Shown: positions 1 to 9,195 of the stretch, one piece after another
Layout of the letters: each line of letters opens with the position of its first letter
Position numbering within the stretch: position 1 is the first letter of the stretch
Assembly: GCA_913057435.1 (NCBI GenBank)
Contig: CAJXNY010000031.1
Span: forward strand, 1-64,000
DNA from: an uncultured Oceanospirillaceae bacterium
GTDB taxonomy: Bacteria; Pseudomonadota; Gammaproteobacteria; Pseudomonadales; Balneatricaceae
DNA: 64,000 nucleotides
Direction of reading: 5' to 3'
Notes under the pieces: model-generated
What the model was told of the DNA's origin: nothing
Seen by the model: only the letters and a program-made list of their open reading frames with translations
Database searches by the model: none
Program-made: the position numbers and the translations under genes

Positions 1-66
1 AGTATTCTCTGTTACCGCTCTTGATTAACGACAGGGTCTCTGTTGAATAGCTGACATCAGCTTATC

Positions 67-102
67 AAGCCGCTACTTCAGATATGAAGTAGCGGCTTTT
101 TT
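67..102 (+). terminator. Rho-independent terminator
   Basis: A 14-bp perfect stem (67-80 with 85-98) encloses a GATA loop and runs into six Ts. It presumably ends a plus-strand transcript that enters from outside the window; no coding sequence of that gene is recognisable in the first 66 bases. Confidence 0.85.
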
Positions 103-696
103 GTTCTCTTCCCATTCCTGAATATTTGATCCTTGTAGTGGTCTAGTAATCCCGGACTGTCGAGGTTCAGCAAGCAGTTACGGGGGTAGGCCCGAGCAGA
201 TACATCGCCTTCGCTATTTCTGCAATCCTACCCCCACTTTCCAGATTTCGCCTGCAGTACAGGCTCCCTCCGTCACTATTGTCCCCCTGCTGTGTCTCGC
301 TTCCTTCCTGTGTGAGCTGTCGGTTAGCAAAGCTGTATGCGATGGGTTAGCTCGGCACTTCGATTGCTCGTGCCTCACGCTCAGTGCGAATGGGGTATTA
401 TCTGGCCAGAGGGAGGTACGGATAATCGGAAGGGCGGGGTGTCCATTATTTGCCTGCAAGTTTTCGGGGGTGTTGCGCGACGGGTACGGTGAATACAGCT
501 GGGCTGAATGGGGCGGTTATGTTGGAAACCCAGGGGTGTGTTTTATGTGATCCCTTCCGTTATAAATAGATCAAAAGTCTGGTGTAGCTCTTATTCTCTT
601 AATCAGGGGGCTGATGTATTATATGTAAAAGGATGTATCTTGATAAAATATGAGTGTTCGTATTTTAATGTTGATGGCTTGATATAGGGATTTTTT
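103..696. other. Long intergenic stretch without a supported gene
   Basis: No coding region here is convincing. A minus-strand open frame at 214-459 has no ribosome binding site and no recognisable family, so it is not called. The last 150 bases become clearly AT-rich and probably hold the promoter of the DUF4214 gene that starts at 697. No clean -35/-10 pair was picked out. Confidence 0.5.
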
Positions 697-1845
697 ATGT
701 CTATCGATACTAGAAAAGAAGTTATTGGAACGCAGGGAGCTGATGAGCTTTCCGGTTCGTATACACATAATTACTATTTTGGTTTGCAAGGTGATGATAA
801 TATTACCTCTGCCGTTTTAAGGGGTAATTATGTTAATGATTTAATGTATATGGCTGGTGGAACCGGTTCAGATAGCTACCACCAGTCAGGTTTTAGCTCT
901 TTTATTATTGTAGAAACGGGAGGGGATAATGATTCATACTATCATGAATCTAATTTGAAGTTTAATTTTAGCAATGCTGTCCAATACTTTGGTGAAGTTG
1001 ATAATAAGCATATAGGGATGATCGACAGCTCAAATAGTTTGTTTGTTTATGCTAACTATAATAACCCATCCTCCAAGGTTGAGAATTTTTACTTTGACAT
1101 TGATCTTACCGGAACGGTTAAACATTATACGCATGATCAGTTTATATCGGCAGTTAAAAGTTCAAAGAACTGGCTGGGCTCTATATCTTACGATCAGCTA
1201 AATGTTACAGACTCTGACCAGACAGAATTTGAAGAGGCACTGGCTGCTGTAACCCGGTTGTCCAATGAGTATGAGGCGAGTTCAGGCTCAAATACAGACC
1301 CTGATCGATCGGATACGAAAAATTATAGTGGTGTTTTTCAGGACTACAGCATAAAAAAATCTGATTCTGGGTACGATATATTTAATAACAATAAAATTGT
1401 AGGCTCTGTGGATGGAAGCTCAAAAATATCCTTTGATGACTATTCAGTATCATTTGATTCTGAGGGTGTTTCAGGGCAGGCGTATCGACTCTATAAGGCT
1501 GCATTTGATCGGGAACCGGATAAAGCTGGGCTTGGTTTTTGGATTGATGGCCTTAATGGTGGAGCTTCGATGGATGCTGTTGCAAATGGCTTTATCAGCA
1601 GTAATGAGTTCAAGGGGCTGTATGGTGAAAATGCCACAAATGAGGTTTTCCTGACGGCCTTATATAATAATGTACTGGACAGATCTCCTGATGGCTCTGG
1701 GTTTGAATGGTGGCTGGATGCGCTCAACTCAGGTAATAGTATGAAGTCAGATGTGCTGATAGGCTTCAGTGAAAGTGCCGAGAATCAGGCGAACACTATC
1801 GACCTGATTGCTAATGGTGTCGTGTATGAGGAGTGGCTGGGCTGA
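697..1845 (+). CDS. DUF4214 domain protein, putative secreted surface protein
   Basis: A 382-residue acidic, Asn/Ser/Asp-rich protein with no signal peptide. The first 30 residues (GTQGADELSG, LQGDDNI) resemble an RTX or haemolysin-type calcium repeat. Residues about 262-380 form a DUF4214 region with two related units: AYRLYKAAFDREPDKAGLGF, and LYNNVLDRSPDGSGFEWW about 55 residues later. DUF4214 proteins are often surface-layer or type I secreted proteins of marine and cyanobacterial genomes; that role is inferred here. The gene is visibly AT-richer than its neighbours, which suggests recent transfer. The remains of a second DUF4214-type protein lie just downstream. The ATG is preceded by AGGGA-like bases at short distance. 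Confidence 0.75.
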   Translation: MSIDTRKEVIGTQGADELSGSYTHNYYFGLQGDDNITSAVLRGNYVNDLMYMAGGTGSDSYHQSGFSSFIIVETGGDNDSYYHESNLKFNFSNAVQYFGEVDNKHIGMIDSSNSLFVYANYNNPSSKVENFYFDIDLTGTVKHYTHDQFISAVKSSKNWLGSISYDQLNVTDSDQTEFEEALAAVTRLSNEYEASSGSNTDPDRSDTKNYSGVFQDYSIKKSDSGYDIFNNNKIVGSVDGSSKISFDDYSVSFDSEGVSGQAYRLYKAAFDREPDKAGLGFWIDGLNGGASMDAVANGFISSNEFKGLYGENATNEVFLTALYNNVLDRSPDGSGFEWWLDALNSGNSMKSDVLIGFSESAENQANTIDLIANGVVYEEWLG

Positions 1846-1854
1846 AGTTTTAGT

Positions 1855-2030
1855 TAATGAGTACTCATATTTTTTCATCGTACTGGGTTAAGCTAATGCC
1901 TGGCAGTAAGTTAAGCTGACCCTCAGTTTGTACCCAGGCTTGGCCATCTGGAACGCTAAAACGTATTCTCGTTCCTTGGCATATCACTTCGCACCTTTAC
2001 TCATCCTTGTATCTGTTGACCCACTCAACG
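1855..2030 (-). pseudogene. Unidentified minus-strand coding fragment
   Basis: On the minus strand a frame reads VVEWVNRYKDE, then a TAA stop, then a protein-like stretch (RIRFSVPDGQAWVQTEG, then QLNLLPGISLTQYDEKI) ending at a stop. The composition looks like real coding sequence rather than noise, but there is no start codon, no ribosome binding site and no family I recognise. It may be the 3' scrap of a transposase or other decayed gene between the two DUF4214 loci. Confidence 0.25.
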
Positions 2031-2819
2031 ACAGTGAAAATAGCTGGTGTCGCCAGATGGGATAACAATGTGATCTATGATGTAACGGGGACAGCCACTG
2101 AGGTTGCAGCTGGTAATACAGCTGCAATGACGCAAGCTGCAAATATTACAGTAACCGACGATGCGACAGTTGCTGAAGCAGCCATTATCTACGGCTTTAA
2201 TAACACTACAGTTTATGCTGTTTCAGATGCTTTCAGCGCTATTCAGACCGAGAATGCTGGCGGTAGCGACTTTCTGAGCAGCGCAACCTCTATTGCCGTT
2301 AGTGATGTTAGCGGCGGTGAAAAAGTTATCCTGACGGGAGCTAACGCGGGTACCGCAATCGATTTTACTGATGATGCGGCTACGCTGCCCCAGGCTCAGT
2401 TGGTGGCAATCAATTCAGCCAGTCTTGCGCTGACAGCGGCTGACACGATCACCGTTACAGGTGCTACAGCCTCTGCTTGTGATTTCGCGCAGGCAACAGA
2501 AATTGACCTGCTGAATACAGGTGACACCATTACTTTCGATAGCAACGCAGCGGCACTCAATGCGACGTCTTTCGAAGACGTATTTGGAACAAATGGAGTG
2601 CTTGCAACGGCAGGCGATACCGTAACGGTTACCGCTGACGGAACAACGACCGTTGCAGCATCTGAAGCCAGTAATGTGTTCAGTTTCGTTGCATCGGGTG
2701 GCAGTAATTTCGATATGATCAGTGGCCTTAGCACGGCTGATACGCTGAATGTTCTTACCGCAGATGGCACTACAACCGGGTCGTATCTAACTGCAGCGGA
2801 AGCTAATGCAGGCTGTTAG
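2007..2819 (+). pseudogene. Remnant of Thr/Ala-rich repetitive surface protein
   Basis: An open frame of 270 codons that begins only at a TTG and has no ribosome binding site, so it is probably an internal piece of a larger gene. The protein is a low-complexity series of Ala/Thr/Asp beta-type repeats (ITVTDDATVAEAA, DTITVTGATASA, DTVTVTADGTTTVAASEA). This pattern is typical of the long extracellular parts of S-layer-like proteins that carry DUF4214 domains. Residues before about 13 do not fit the pattern. It is followed at once by a decayed DUF4214-like segment, so both may derive from one gene. Whether the piece is still translated cannot be judged. Confidence 0.5.
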
Positions 2820-3250
2820 TACTGCGGGTAAGCGGCATTTCGAGGATGCTACAGATACGCTAACTTGTACTTACCTTTCTCAACCGACAGCCGCTGCTTG
2901 CAGCAAGGATGCCTGTTATGTCGACTCCTCAGTTTGTTGGACAACTCTATAGCCGATTTCTTTACCGTAAAGGTGAGCAGGCTGGAAAGTGCAGCGACGC
3001 GGATATTCAGTCAACCCATGTGCTGAACAGCCAGCGGCTGGTATTGCAGGTGATAAAACAATCACTGCTGCTGACGTTGATGTTTGCGCAACGATCGTTG
3101 CCGTGATTATCAATTTCCTCGCAGTTACTAACGACTACACACTGAATACCCGCTTCGTTTTTACAGGGTGGAGGTTACGCAGAGTCCGGGAGCAAACTGT
3201 CGTATTGAATAGGCTGTTTTTGTCAGTGATGCTGTGGGTATACTCTTAGC
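2820..3250 (+). pseudogene. Decayed DUF4214-like segment
   Basis: Pieces in different frames recall DUF4214 domain sequence. From 2921, STPQFVGQLYSRFLYRKGEQ matches the usual FV.QLY...L.R.....G pattern. From about 3019 in another frame, AGIAGDKTITAADVD and AVTNDYTLNT look like the helical region that often follows. Frames shift between pieces and no single reading frame spans them. I read this as the degraded continuation of the repetitive protein immediately upstream. Confidence 0.4.
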
Positions 3251-3289
3251 TAACTATGATTTCGGGTATATCGCAGGGGAAGCGAAGTT

Positions 3290-4849
3290 ATGACTAATCG
3301 CCAGGTTAATACGACTGGAAATGTGCGTATTGATGGATTGTTGAGTGGTGTGAAATGGGGAGAAGGTGAGGCCGGTAGTGCGACGGAGATCAGCTACAGT
3401 TTTCCTGCCGGAACGGCATATTGGGGTTATAGCAAAGAAAGCGATGCTGGCTGGTATGGCCTGAGCAGTACTCAGCGATTGTCGTTTGAAGCTGCGCTGC
3501 AGGGCTGGGCGGATGTTTCGGGCATTACCTTTACCCGTATCGAGGATGGTGTTACCTACGGCGATATTCGTATCGCCTACAGCTACGCCGTGCCAGATGA
3601 TAATAGCGGATATGCATACCTGCCAGGTAGTGGGCTGATTGATGATGCCGGGATGGTTACCCCAGATGATGAGGCGGGTGATATCTGGCTGCACTCATCG
3701 GTAGCTGATCTGGCTGTAGGAGGCTATGGGTTTCATACGCTGAGCCATGAAATTGGCCATGCGCTGGGTTTGAAACACAGCTTCGAGGTTGAGGGAGCTT
3801 TTCCGGCGCTGCCTGGCGCTGAGGATAATTGGGGCTATACAGTCATGTCCTACACGGACAGCACGGCTGCTGGCTATACCTACAAGATACTGGATGATGG
3901 CCATTACACTGCGAATGTTGTTATTCCTGTCACGCCGATGCTATATGACATTCAGGCGATTCAGCACCTGTATGGTGCCAACTCTGAAACCCGTGCGGAT
4001 GATACTACCTACACTCCGGGCAGCCGCGCCGAGCTGATGACGATCTGGGACAGTGGTGGCAACGATACGATTGATCTGTCTGCTCAGCTGATTGGCGCGC
4101 GGCTGGATATGAATGCCGGTACATTCAGTGACATTGGCCAGCGTCAAATGGTATTTGAGGCTCCGCTTGTCGCGGCGGTTAACAATATTGCGATCGCGTT
4201 TGAGGTGGAGATTGAGAACGCGGTTGGCAGTCAGTTTGACGATAATTTGCTGGGTAATGCTCTGGCTAATACTCTCACCGGGGGGCTTGGTAATGATCAA
4301 CTGGATGGCGGTGCGGGAGAAGATACGGCGGTATTTACGGGCAACAGTACGGATTATACGTTCCGTCAGGACGGTGCCAGCCTGATTGCGATGGGGGGCG
4401 ATGGGGTCGATACGCTGCTTAATATTGAGCAGTTTTCCTTTGATGATATGACGATTCCGTTAGCGGATCTGCTGATTACCGGTAGTGACCCGGCGAAGGC
4501 AGTACCCACTAGCCCGGCGGAGGTGGTTTTTACGCCAGCGGAAGGTGACACCGCGTATTTTTTACTGGAAATAAGTGAGCCTCTTACAACGGTTGCCAGT
4601 GTCAGCTATACCACGCGGGATGGTACGGCGCTGGCCGGGAAGGATTACGTGGCTGCCAGCGGTACGGCTACCTTACAACCGGGCCAGACGTTCTTTGCGA
4701 TCGGGGTCACGTTGCTTGACGATACGGTGACCGAGTCGAATGAGTATTTTCAGTTGGCGATTAGCAGCCCGGTGGGGGGCGACTTTTTGAATGGTGCTGT
4801 TGAGCTGGTCGCACAGCGGATTATTATTGATAACGATGGACTCAGCTGA
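3290..4849 (+). CDS. M10 family (serralysin-like) metalloprotease with C-terminal Calx-beta domain
   Basis: A 519-residue extracellular zinc protease. The catalytic motif HEIGHALGLKH is at 153-163 (HExxHxxGxxH) and the Met-turn VMSYTD at 185-190. A peptidase M10 C-terminal/RTX-like region follows (LGNALANTLTGGLGNDQLDG, about 321-340), then a Calx-beta domain at about 410-516 with the usual closing strand IIIDND. There is no N-terminal signal peptide, as in serralysins exported by type I secretion; no ABC exporter is in the window. It is a close paralogue of the protein at 21903-23459: both start M-[ST]-N-R and reach the RID motif after exactly 15 residues, which fixes the start. AGGGGA lies upstream of the ATG. 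The target is unknown. Confidence 0.88.
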   Translation: MTNRQVNTTGNVRIDGLLSGVKWGEGEAGSATEISYSFPAGTAYWGYSKESDAGWYGLSSTQRLSFEAALQGWADVSGITFTRIEDGVTYGDIRIAYSYAVPDDNSGYAYLPGSGLIDDAGMVTPDDEAGDIWLHSSVADLAVGGYGFHTLSHEIGHALGLKHSFEVEGAFPALPGAEDNWGYTVMSYTDSTAAGYTYKILDDGHYTANVVIPVTPMLYDIQAIQHLYGANSETRADDTTYTPGSRAELMTIWDSGGNDTIDLSAQLIGARLDMNAGTFSDIGQRQMVFEAPLVAAVNNIAIAFEVEIENAVGSQFDDNLLGNALANTLTGGLGNDQLDGGAGEDTAVFTGNSTDYTFRQDGASLIAMGGDGVDTLLNIEQFSFDDMTIPLADLLITGSDPAKAVPTSPAEVVFTPAEGDTAYFLLEISEPLTTVASVSYTTRDGTALAGKDYVAASGTATLQPGQTFFAIGVTLLDDTVTESNEYFQLAISSPVGGDFLNGAVELVAQRIIIDNDGLS

Positions 4850-4874
4850 GCAGGCTGGCCTGAAGAAAGGCACT

Positions 4875-5063
4875 CTCAAAGCGAACCGGCAGGCTGCCGT
4901 TTGACCGCCGCCGAAAGTTGCGAGGCGGCTTCGTCTTTTGTCGCGATGGCCAGGGTGCTGTGCTGGCTGAGCTGTTGTAGCAGCGGCTGCAGCTAGATGG
5001 TTTCGCTGGCGCAGAGTTCCAGCTGGCCAGCCTGTTTTGCCAGCTATCGTTCAAGAGGGGCGA
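4875..5063 (-). pseudogene. Decayed coding fragment with two in-frame TAG codons
   Basis: Directly after the last gene of the arabinose operon, one minus-strand frame reads MLIAPLER, TAG, LAKQAGQLELCASETI, TAG, LQPLLQQLSQHSTLAIATKD and on to a natural-looking end at PAGSL-TGA. Composition is coherent apart from the two amber codons, so this is probably a former seventh operon gene or its 3' end. The family is not recognised. Readthrough of TAG is possible but less likely than decay. Confidence 0.35.
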
Positions 5064-5069
5064 TCAGCA

Positions 5070-7085
5070 TCAGTTTGTCTGGTGAATTGTCAGGTCGTGG
5101 ACAATAACCCGGCCTTTACCATCATGGAAAAGGCGGATTTCCAGTGGGATGTTGTCTGCTGTTGGGCCGACATCAAAATTGGCCCCATAAAGGCGGCTTT
5201 GCTCTGCTGCCAGCTGCCAGCTGCCGGTCGTCAAGGTATTGCCAGAGGTGCTGGTGACGTCCCAGTGCAGGGTGGCCGGTGTGCTTTTGCTGGCGTTGCG
5301 CAGTGAGAACTCAAACCGATACTGACCCGCTGGCAGTGGGATGTAGGGGCCATATGTCAGGTGGCCTCTTTGCTGCTCAGAGATGCGGTAGCTTCCTTGC
5401 TGGCTGTGCTGTATTGCTGATGGCAGGCGTGCAGCAGGAATTTCTATCGGTGTACCTTGCTGGATAAGCAGTTCGCGCTGTTTCAAAGGGTCGTGGCTGA
5501 TCTGTTCGGTCAGTTCAGTGGTGTCGAATGCGTAAATTGTCCAGTTTTTGCACTGCTCGATAGTGCTGGCTACCCGTTGCGGTGGCAGCTGCAGGCGATA
5601 ATCGGCACTCTGGCTTTCGTCACTAAGAATGAAGTTGATATCGCTGCGTTGAAAATGACGGCTGCTGTTAATCCAGTGGCGCAGCCTCAGCTCGGGAGTC
5701 ACCTGTAATACGCGTATGCCGGTCTGGTTGAACAGGTTGATGCGTTTCTCCTGCCAGTAGTCGGCCAGGCCTGTTTTCAGGCCCAGCGCGGTGCTGTTTT
5801 TATCCAGGCAGGCGATATCTGCAGGGTAGTAGTGGCTGGGTATAACGGGCTGTTTTAATCCGTGTAGCCCTGTCAGGCCTGCGGTGCTGAGTAATGCAAT
5901 GAGCGAAGCGAAGAAGACGGGGGTCGGGCTGCGCTGGGCCAGCAGTGTGGGCAGCCACCAGAATACCGGCAGGGTGAGCAGTGGAATCAGGTAGCGTGGT
6001 GCTGTTTTGCCAAACAGGATAGCTGTCAGCAGGCTGGCTGCCATAACCGACAGGATGTAAAGGGCAGCCAGCAATGGTTCGGGCTGATGATTTTTCCAGG
6101 CTTTGGCTGCCGCCATCGTGGCCAGCAGCGGCACGGATAGCAGTGCTGCAAAATACAGTGGACTTTGTTCTGCAAGTAGCTGCAGTAAAACAAGCAGGCG
6201 CTGGCTGCTTTCTGCCAGCTGTGTGGTGTCGGTGAGTATGTGCTGGCTGAGTACTCTGGTGGGTACCAGATTGTTGCCCAGCAGGTATCCCGCCACTGTT
6301 GAGCAGGCCAGCAGGCCCAGTTGCACGGCAAAAGCTCTCGGGGGTTGCTGGCGTAGCAGTGTGGTAATGGCAAGTGCAGCAATCAGCGGGGCGATTAACT
6401 GGGGCACGATCAGCAGGTCCGACGCTGTGGCCAGGATGATAGCACCCGCCAGGATCAGCGGGATACTTTTTGACCATGGCTGCTGCAGCCACTGTAGCAT
6501 CAGGCCGAGGGCTATGACTGTGCACAGGGTAGCACCGGCGTGATAGCCAGACAGGAACAGGGTAATGAGTTCTGGAACATAGCCACTTGCCAGCGCGAAT
6601 AAGAGCAGTGTCAGTGAGGCGCTGGCCCACAATGCCGGGGCTTTTTGCCTGGGGATCAGCGGGCGAAAACTGTAATAGCTGGCCAGCCCGAACAGGCCTA
6701 GCTGGGCTGCCGCGTAGGCGAAAACAGCGCTTACCGGGCTGCTGAACAGGCTGCTCAGGCTGAAAAACAGTGCCATATCTGGAAAGAAATAGGGGGCAGG
6801 TGTCAGCGACCACTGCGAGAGTGCGCCGCCTTTAACCATCAGGTCCTGATAGAGGGCGGGTAAATACAGTGCGTCGGCGTTGAGCAGAAAATCCAGCAGG
6901 GTGGTTGCCTGGCTGAAGTAGCGAATATGCTCGAGCTCAGTATTGAAAAATTGCTGAATGCGAGCGACCCCGCCAAACCATGTCTGCAGGTCGGCCTGAG
7001 CGATCATAGACAGGGTCAGTAGTATGGCCATTGCAGGCAGGGCAATAGCAAAGGCTGTTAAGCGTTTACCGGGGTACTTCAACAT
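5070..7085 (-). CDS. Polytopic membrane protein, GT-C-like, paralogue 2 of the arabinose operon
   Basis: A 671-residue protein with about ten or more hydrophobic segments over residues 10-420 and a soluble C-terminal domain of about 230 residues. The first non-cytoplasmic loop carries an Asp (LLNADALYLP, D71) and the motif LTPAPYFFPD (94-103). These are shared with the 642-residue protein that opens the operon (D37; 59-68). The C-terminal halves also align (YYP..I.CLD, G..YW, TG..VL.VT). A loop-1 Asp followed by many membrane segments and a periplasmic domain is the layout of GT-C glycosyltransferases, including mycobacterial arabinosyltransferases. Together with the DprE1/DprE2/UbiA genes just upstream, I infer a lipid-arabinose-using transferase, or less likely a transporter. 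It is the last intact gene of the operon, 27 bases after the DprE2-type gene. Confidence 0.7.
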   Translation of the reverse strand: MLKYPGKRLTAFAIALPAMAILLTLSMIAQADLQTWFGGVARIQQFFNTELEHIRYFSQATTLLDFLLNADALYLPALYQDLMVKGGALSQWSLTPAPYFFPDMALFFSLSSLFSSPVSAVFAYAAAQLGLFGLASYYSFRPLIPRQKAPALWASASLTLLLFALASGYVPELITLFLSGYHAGATLCTVIALGLMLQWLQQPWSKSIPLILAGAIILATASDLLIVPQLIAPLIAALAITTLLRQQPPRAFAVQLGLLACSTVAGYLLGNNLVPTRVLSQHILTDTTQLAESSQRLLVLLQLLAEQSPLYFAALLSVPLLATMAAAKAWKNHQPEPLLAALYILSVMAASLLTAILFGKTAPRYLIPLLTLPVFWWLPTLLAQRSPTPVFFASLIALLSTAGLTGLHGLKQPVIPSHYYPADIACLDKNSTALGLKTGLADYWQEKRINLFNQTGIRVLQVTPELRLRHWINSSRHFQRSDINFILSDESQSADYRLQLPPQRVASTIEQCKNWTIYAFDTTELTEQISHDPLKQRELLIQQGTPIEIPAARLPSAIQHSQQGSYRISEQQRGHLTYGPYIPLPAGQYRFEFSLRNASKSTPATLHWDVTSTSGNTLTTGSWQLAAEQSRLYGANFDVGPTADNIPLEIRLFHDGKGRVIVHDLTIHQTN

Positions 7086-7112
7086 CAGGCTGGTCCTGGC
7101 CGGTTGTGAATA

Positions 7113-7850
7113 TCAGAGTGACAGACGTTTGAATATCGGTTCGGGAATCAGGCGAATAATGAGCATAATCAGTGCCCAGAAACCTGGCAGGTAGGCGACG
7201 TCTTTACCTTTATCGATCGCGTTAATTATCCCTCTGGCTGCTTTTTCGGGTGTGGACCAGAGCGGGCCTTTTTTGAACTCAGCGGTCATGGGAGTATCGA
7301 TGAAGCCCGGTTTGATCGTCAGCACCTGCACACCTTTGCCAGCCAGCCGGTTACGTAAGCCTGCCATAAATGTGCTGACGGCGGCTTTTGCGGCCCCATA
7401 GACGTAATTTGACTGCCGGCCACGATCACCGGCAACCGAAGAGATCGTGACCAGGGTACCTGACGCCTGTTGTTCAAAATGATCGGCGCATAGTGTCAGT
7501 AGCGACAGCATGCTGATGGCATTGGTATCCAGTTCGCTTCGTAAGGTGTGGATATCGTGCTCACACACTGACTGGTCTGATAAAGTTCCGTGGGCAAGCA
7601 GCAGGGTGTCCAGTTTGCCCAGCTGGGTCAGGGTTGTCTGCAGTAACAGTTGGTGCTGATCAAAGTCACAGGCGTCCATGATAAAAGTTTCGACTTGCGC
7701 GGCTCCGCGGCTGCGTAAATCATCGGCCAGCGCGTTGAGGCGGTTTTCATTTCGGCCACAGAGCATTAGTTTATTGCCACGCTCAGCGAACTGGCGAGCG
7801 GTTGCCTGGGCAATAGCGGATGTTGCTCCAACAATCAGTATGTTGCGCAT
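7113..7850 (-). CDS. dprE2: SDR reductase, DprE2-like (polyprenyl-phospho-2-keto-ribose reductase)
   Basis: A 245-residue short-chain dehydrogenase/reductase. It has the nucleotide-binding start GATSAIA (8-14), the serine of TISSVAG (about 136-141), and the catalytic Y151-x3-K155 in YGAAKA. A hydrophobic C-terminal stretch (LPGFWALIMLIIRLIPEPIF) resembles the membrane-associated end of mycobacterial DprE2. In that pathway DprE2 reduces the 2-keto intermediate made by DprE1, which completes the epimerisation of polyprenyl-phospho-ribose to -arabinose with NADH. The gene follows the DprE1-type gene by 24 bases. AAAGGA sits 8 bases before the ATG. The adjacent partner makes the assignment strong; the exact prenyl chain is unknown. 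Confidence 0.85.
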   Translation of the reverse strand: MRNILIVGATSAIAQATARQFAERGNKLMLCGRNENRLNALADDLRSRGAAQVETFIMDACDFDQHQLLLQTTLTQLGKLDTLLLAHGTLSDQSVCEHDIHTLRSELDTNAISMLSLLTLCADHFEQQASGTLVTISSVAGDRGRQSNYVYGAAKAAVSTFMAGLRNRLAGKGVQVLTIKPGFIDTPMTAEFKKGPLWSTPEKAARGIINAIDKGKDVAYLPGFWALIMLIIRLIPEPIFKRLSL

Positions 7851-7874
7851 GGGTAAGGTCCTTTGCGGGTTGCG

Positions 7875-9194
7875 TTAGCCTGTCAGGCGTTGCCAGAAAC
7901 GTGATTGTAGTGCCGGGTCTCGCAGGGCTTCCAGTTGTTGCCAGTGCGGGTAGGCTTCACGAAAGTAGTGGCCAGGTGTATGTGAGTCTTTGGCCGGATA
8001 AATGGCACCACCTGACTCATGTACCAGCCTGTCCAGAGTATCAAACAGTTGTGGACTGTGAATTTCGTGGCGCGGGAAGTCCAGCGCCAGGGTTGCTCCG
8101 GGGCGCGGAAATGATAACAGACCGGGCGATGGTTTATCGCCAAAGACTTTGAGTACTGCCAGAAACGAACCCACCCCCGCAGTGCTGATGGCTTCCAGTA
8201 GTGCCTGGGTGCCCGCTTCGGCGTTGTGCTGCGGTATCACGCACTGGTATTGCTGGAAACCACGTGGACCGTAGATTCTGTTCCACTGGTGGATGCCATC
8301 CAGTGGGTAGAAAAAGGGGTCATAGCCGGTTACACAATGCTGACTGCGACGCTGCTGGCGGTGGTAATAGGCGGTGTTGAATAGCCGCAGGCTAAGGGGG
8401 TTAATCAGGGATATGGGCGGCATCAGTGGTACGCTAAGCTTGCGGGCTTTCAGAGGCGGTGTGGTGGTGCTAGCGGTGGCATGGTTGGCGCGCATAAAGT
8501 GGCCACGGCCAAGCTGTTTACCACGAGCCAGGCAGTCAATCCAGGCGACGGTGTATTCGTAATCCTGGGCAGACTCGGCAGAAAGCTGGAAAAATTCGGC
8601 CAGCGAACTGTAGCGGACTGTTTCTACATTAAGTGCGCTGTTGGTGATTTTCTTTAACTGTAGCTCTGCCCACAGAATAATGCCGGTCAGCCCCAGCCCG
8701 GCAATGGTTGCGGCGTAGAATTGTGGGTTGCTGTCGGGGCTGCATAACAGTGTCTGGCCGTCGGAGCGTTGCAGCATAAAACGCTTGATATGCTGGCCAA
8801 AAGTGCCTGTCAGGTGATGATTTTTACCATGTACGTCATTGGCAATTGCACCGCCAATCGTGACGAAACGTGTGCCCGGGGTCACCGGCAGGAACCAGCC
8901 TTGCGGCACGACAATTTGCAGAATGCTGTCTAGCGTGACGCCACTTTCACAGCTCAGGCGACCGGTAAGTGGGTCGAATTCAATCATGTGGTTCAGTCCG
9001 GTGGTCTGAATTACCTGATCCCGGCTGCCCATGCAGCTGTCGCCGTAACTGCGGCCCATACCAAACGGCAGAACAGGTTTACCGTTGTTACGGGCTGTCG
9101 TCAGTAGTGGGCCTATCTGGTCTTGCCAGGCTGGCTGAATAGCCTGCTGTGGGCAGGCGGGGAAGTGACCCCAGGAGTTAACGTGTTTAGCCAT
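7875..9194 (-). CDS. dprE1: FAD-dependent oxidase, DprE1-like (polyprenyl-phospho-ribose 2-oxidase)
   Basis: A 439-residue FAD-binding type 4 oxidoreductase. Seen motifs are FGMGRSYGD (44-52), the flavin-binding GGAIANDVHGKNHH (114-127), ATIAGLGLTGII and the C-terminal YPAKDSH with Lys402. All follow M. tuberculosis DprE1, where the equivalent Lys418 is needed for activity. The segment that in DprE1 carries Cys387, the residue attacked by benzothiazinones, reads TLALDFP here, so that position is Ala370. The enzyme is expected to oxidise the 2'-OH of polyprenyl-phospho-ribose at the membrane and to pass the ketone to the SDR encoded next. Its ATG lies one base after the TGA of the UbiA/HAD gene, so translation is coupled. 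Confidence 0.88.
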   Translation of the reverse strand: MAKHVNSWGHFPACPQQAIQPAWQDQIGPLLTTARNNGKPVLPFGMGRSYGDSCMGSRDQVIQTTGLNHMIEFDPLTGRLSCESGVTLDSILQIVVPQGWFLPVTPGTRFVTIGGAIANDVHGKNHHLTGTFGQHIKRFMLQRSDGQTLLCSPDSNPQFYAATIAGLGLTGIILWAELQLKKITNSALNVETVRYSSLAEFFQLSAESAQDYEYTVAWIDCLARGKQLGRGHFMRANHATASTTTPPLKARKLSVPLMPPISLINPLSLRLFNTAYYHRQQRRSQHCVTGYDPFFYPLDGIHQWNRIYGPRGFQQYQCVIPQHNAEAGTQALLEAISTAGVGSFLAVLKVFGDKPSPGLLSFPRPGATLALDFPRHEIHSPQLFDTLDRLVHESGGAIYPAKDSHTPGHYFREAYPHWQQLEALRDPALQSRFWQRLTG

Positions 9195-9195
9195 A

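Noticed and set aside
214-459. Minus-strand open frame of 81 codons in the first intergenic region
   Set aside because: No ribosome binding site, no recognisable family and an implausible Arg/His/Cys composition; kept only as part of the intergenic note.
5800-6813. A 337-codon minus-strand open frame inside the last arabinose operon gene
   Set aside because: It is an out-of-frame shadow of the GT-C-like gene, rich in Pro, Arg, Ala and Cys, without a membrane pattern.
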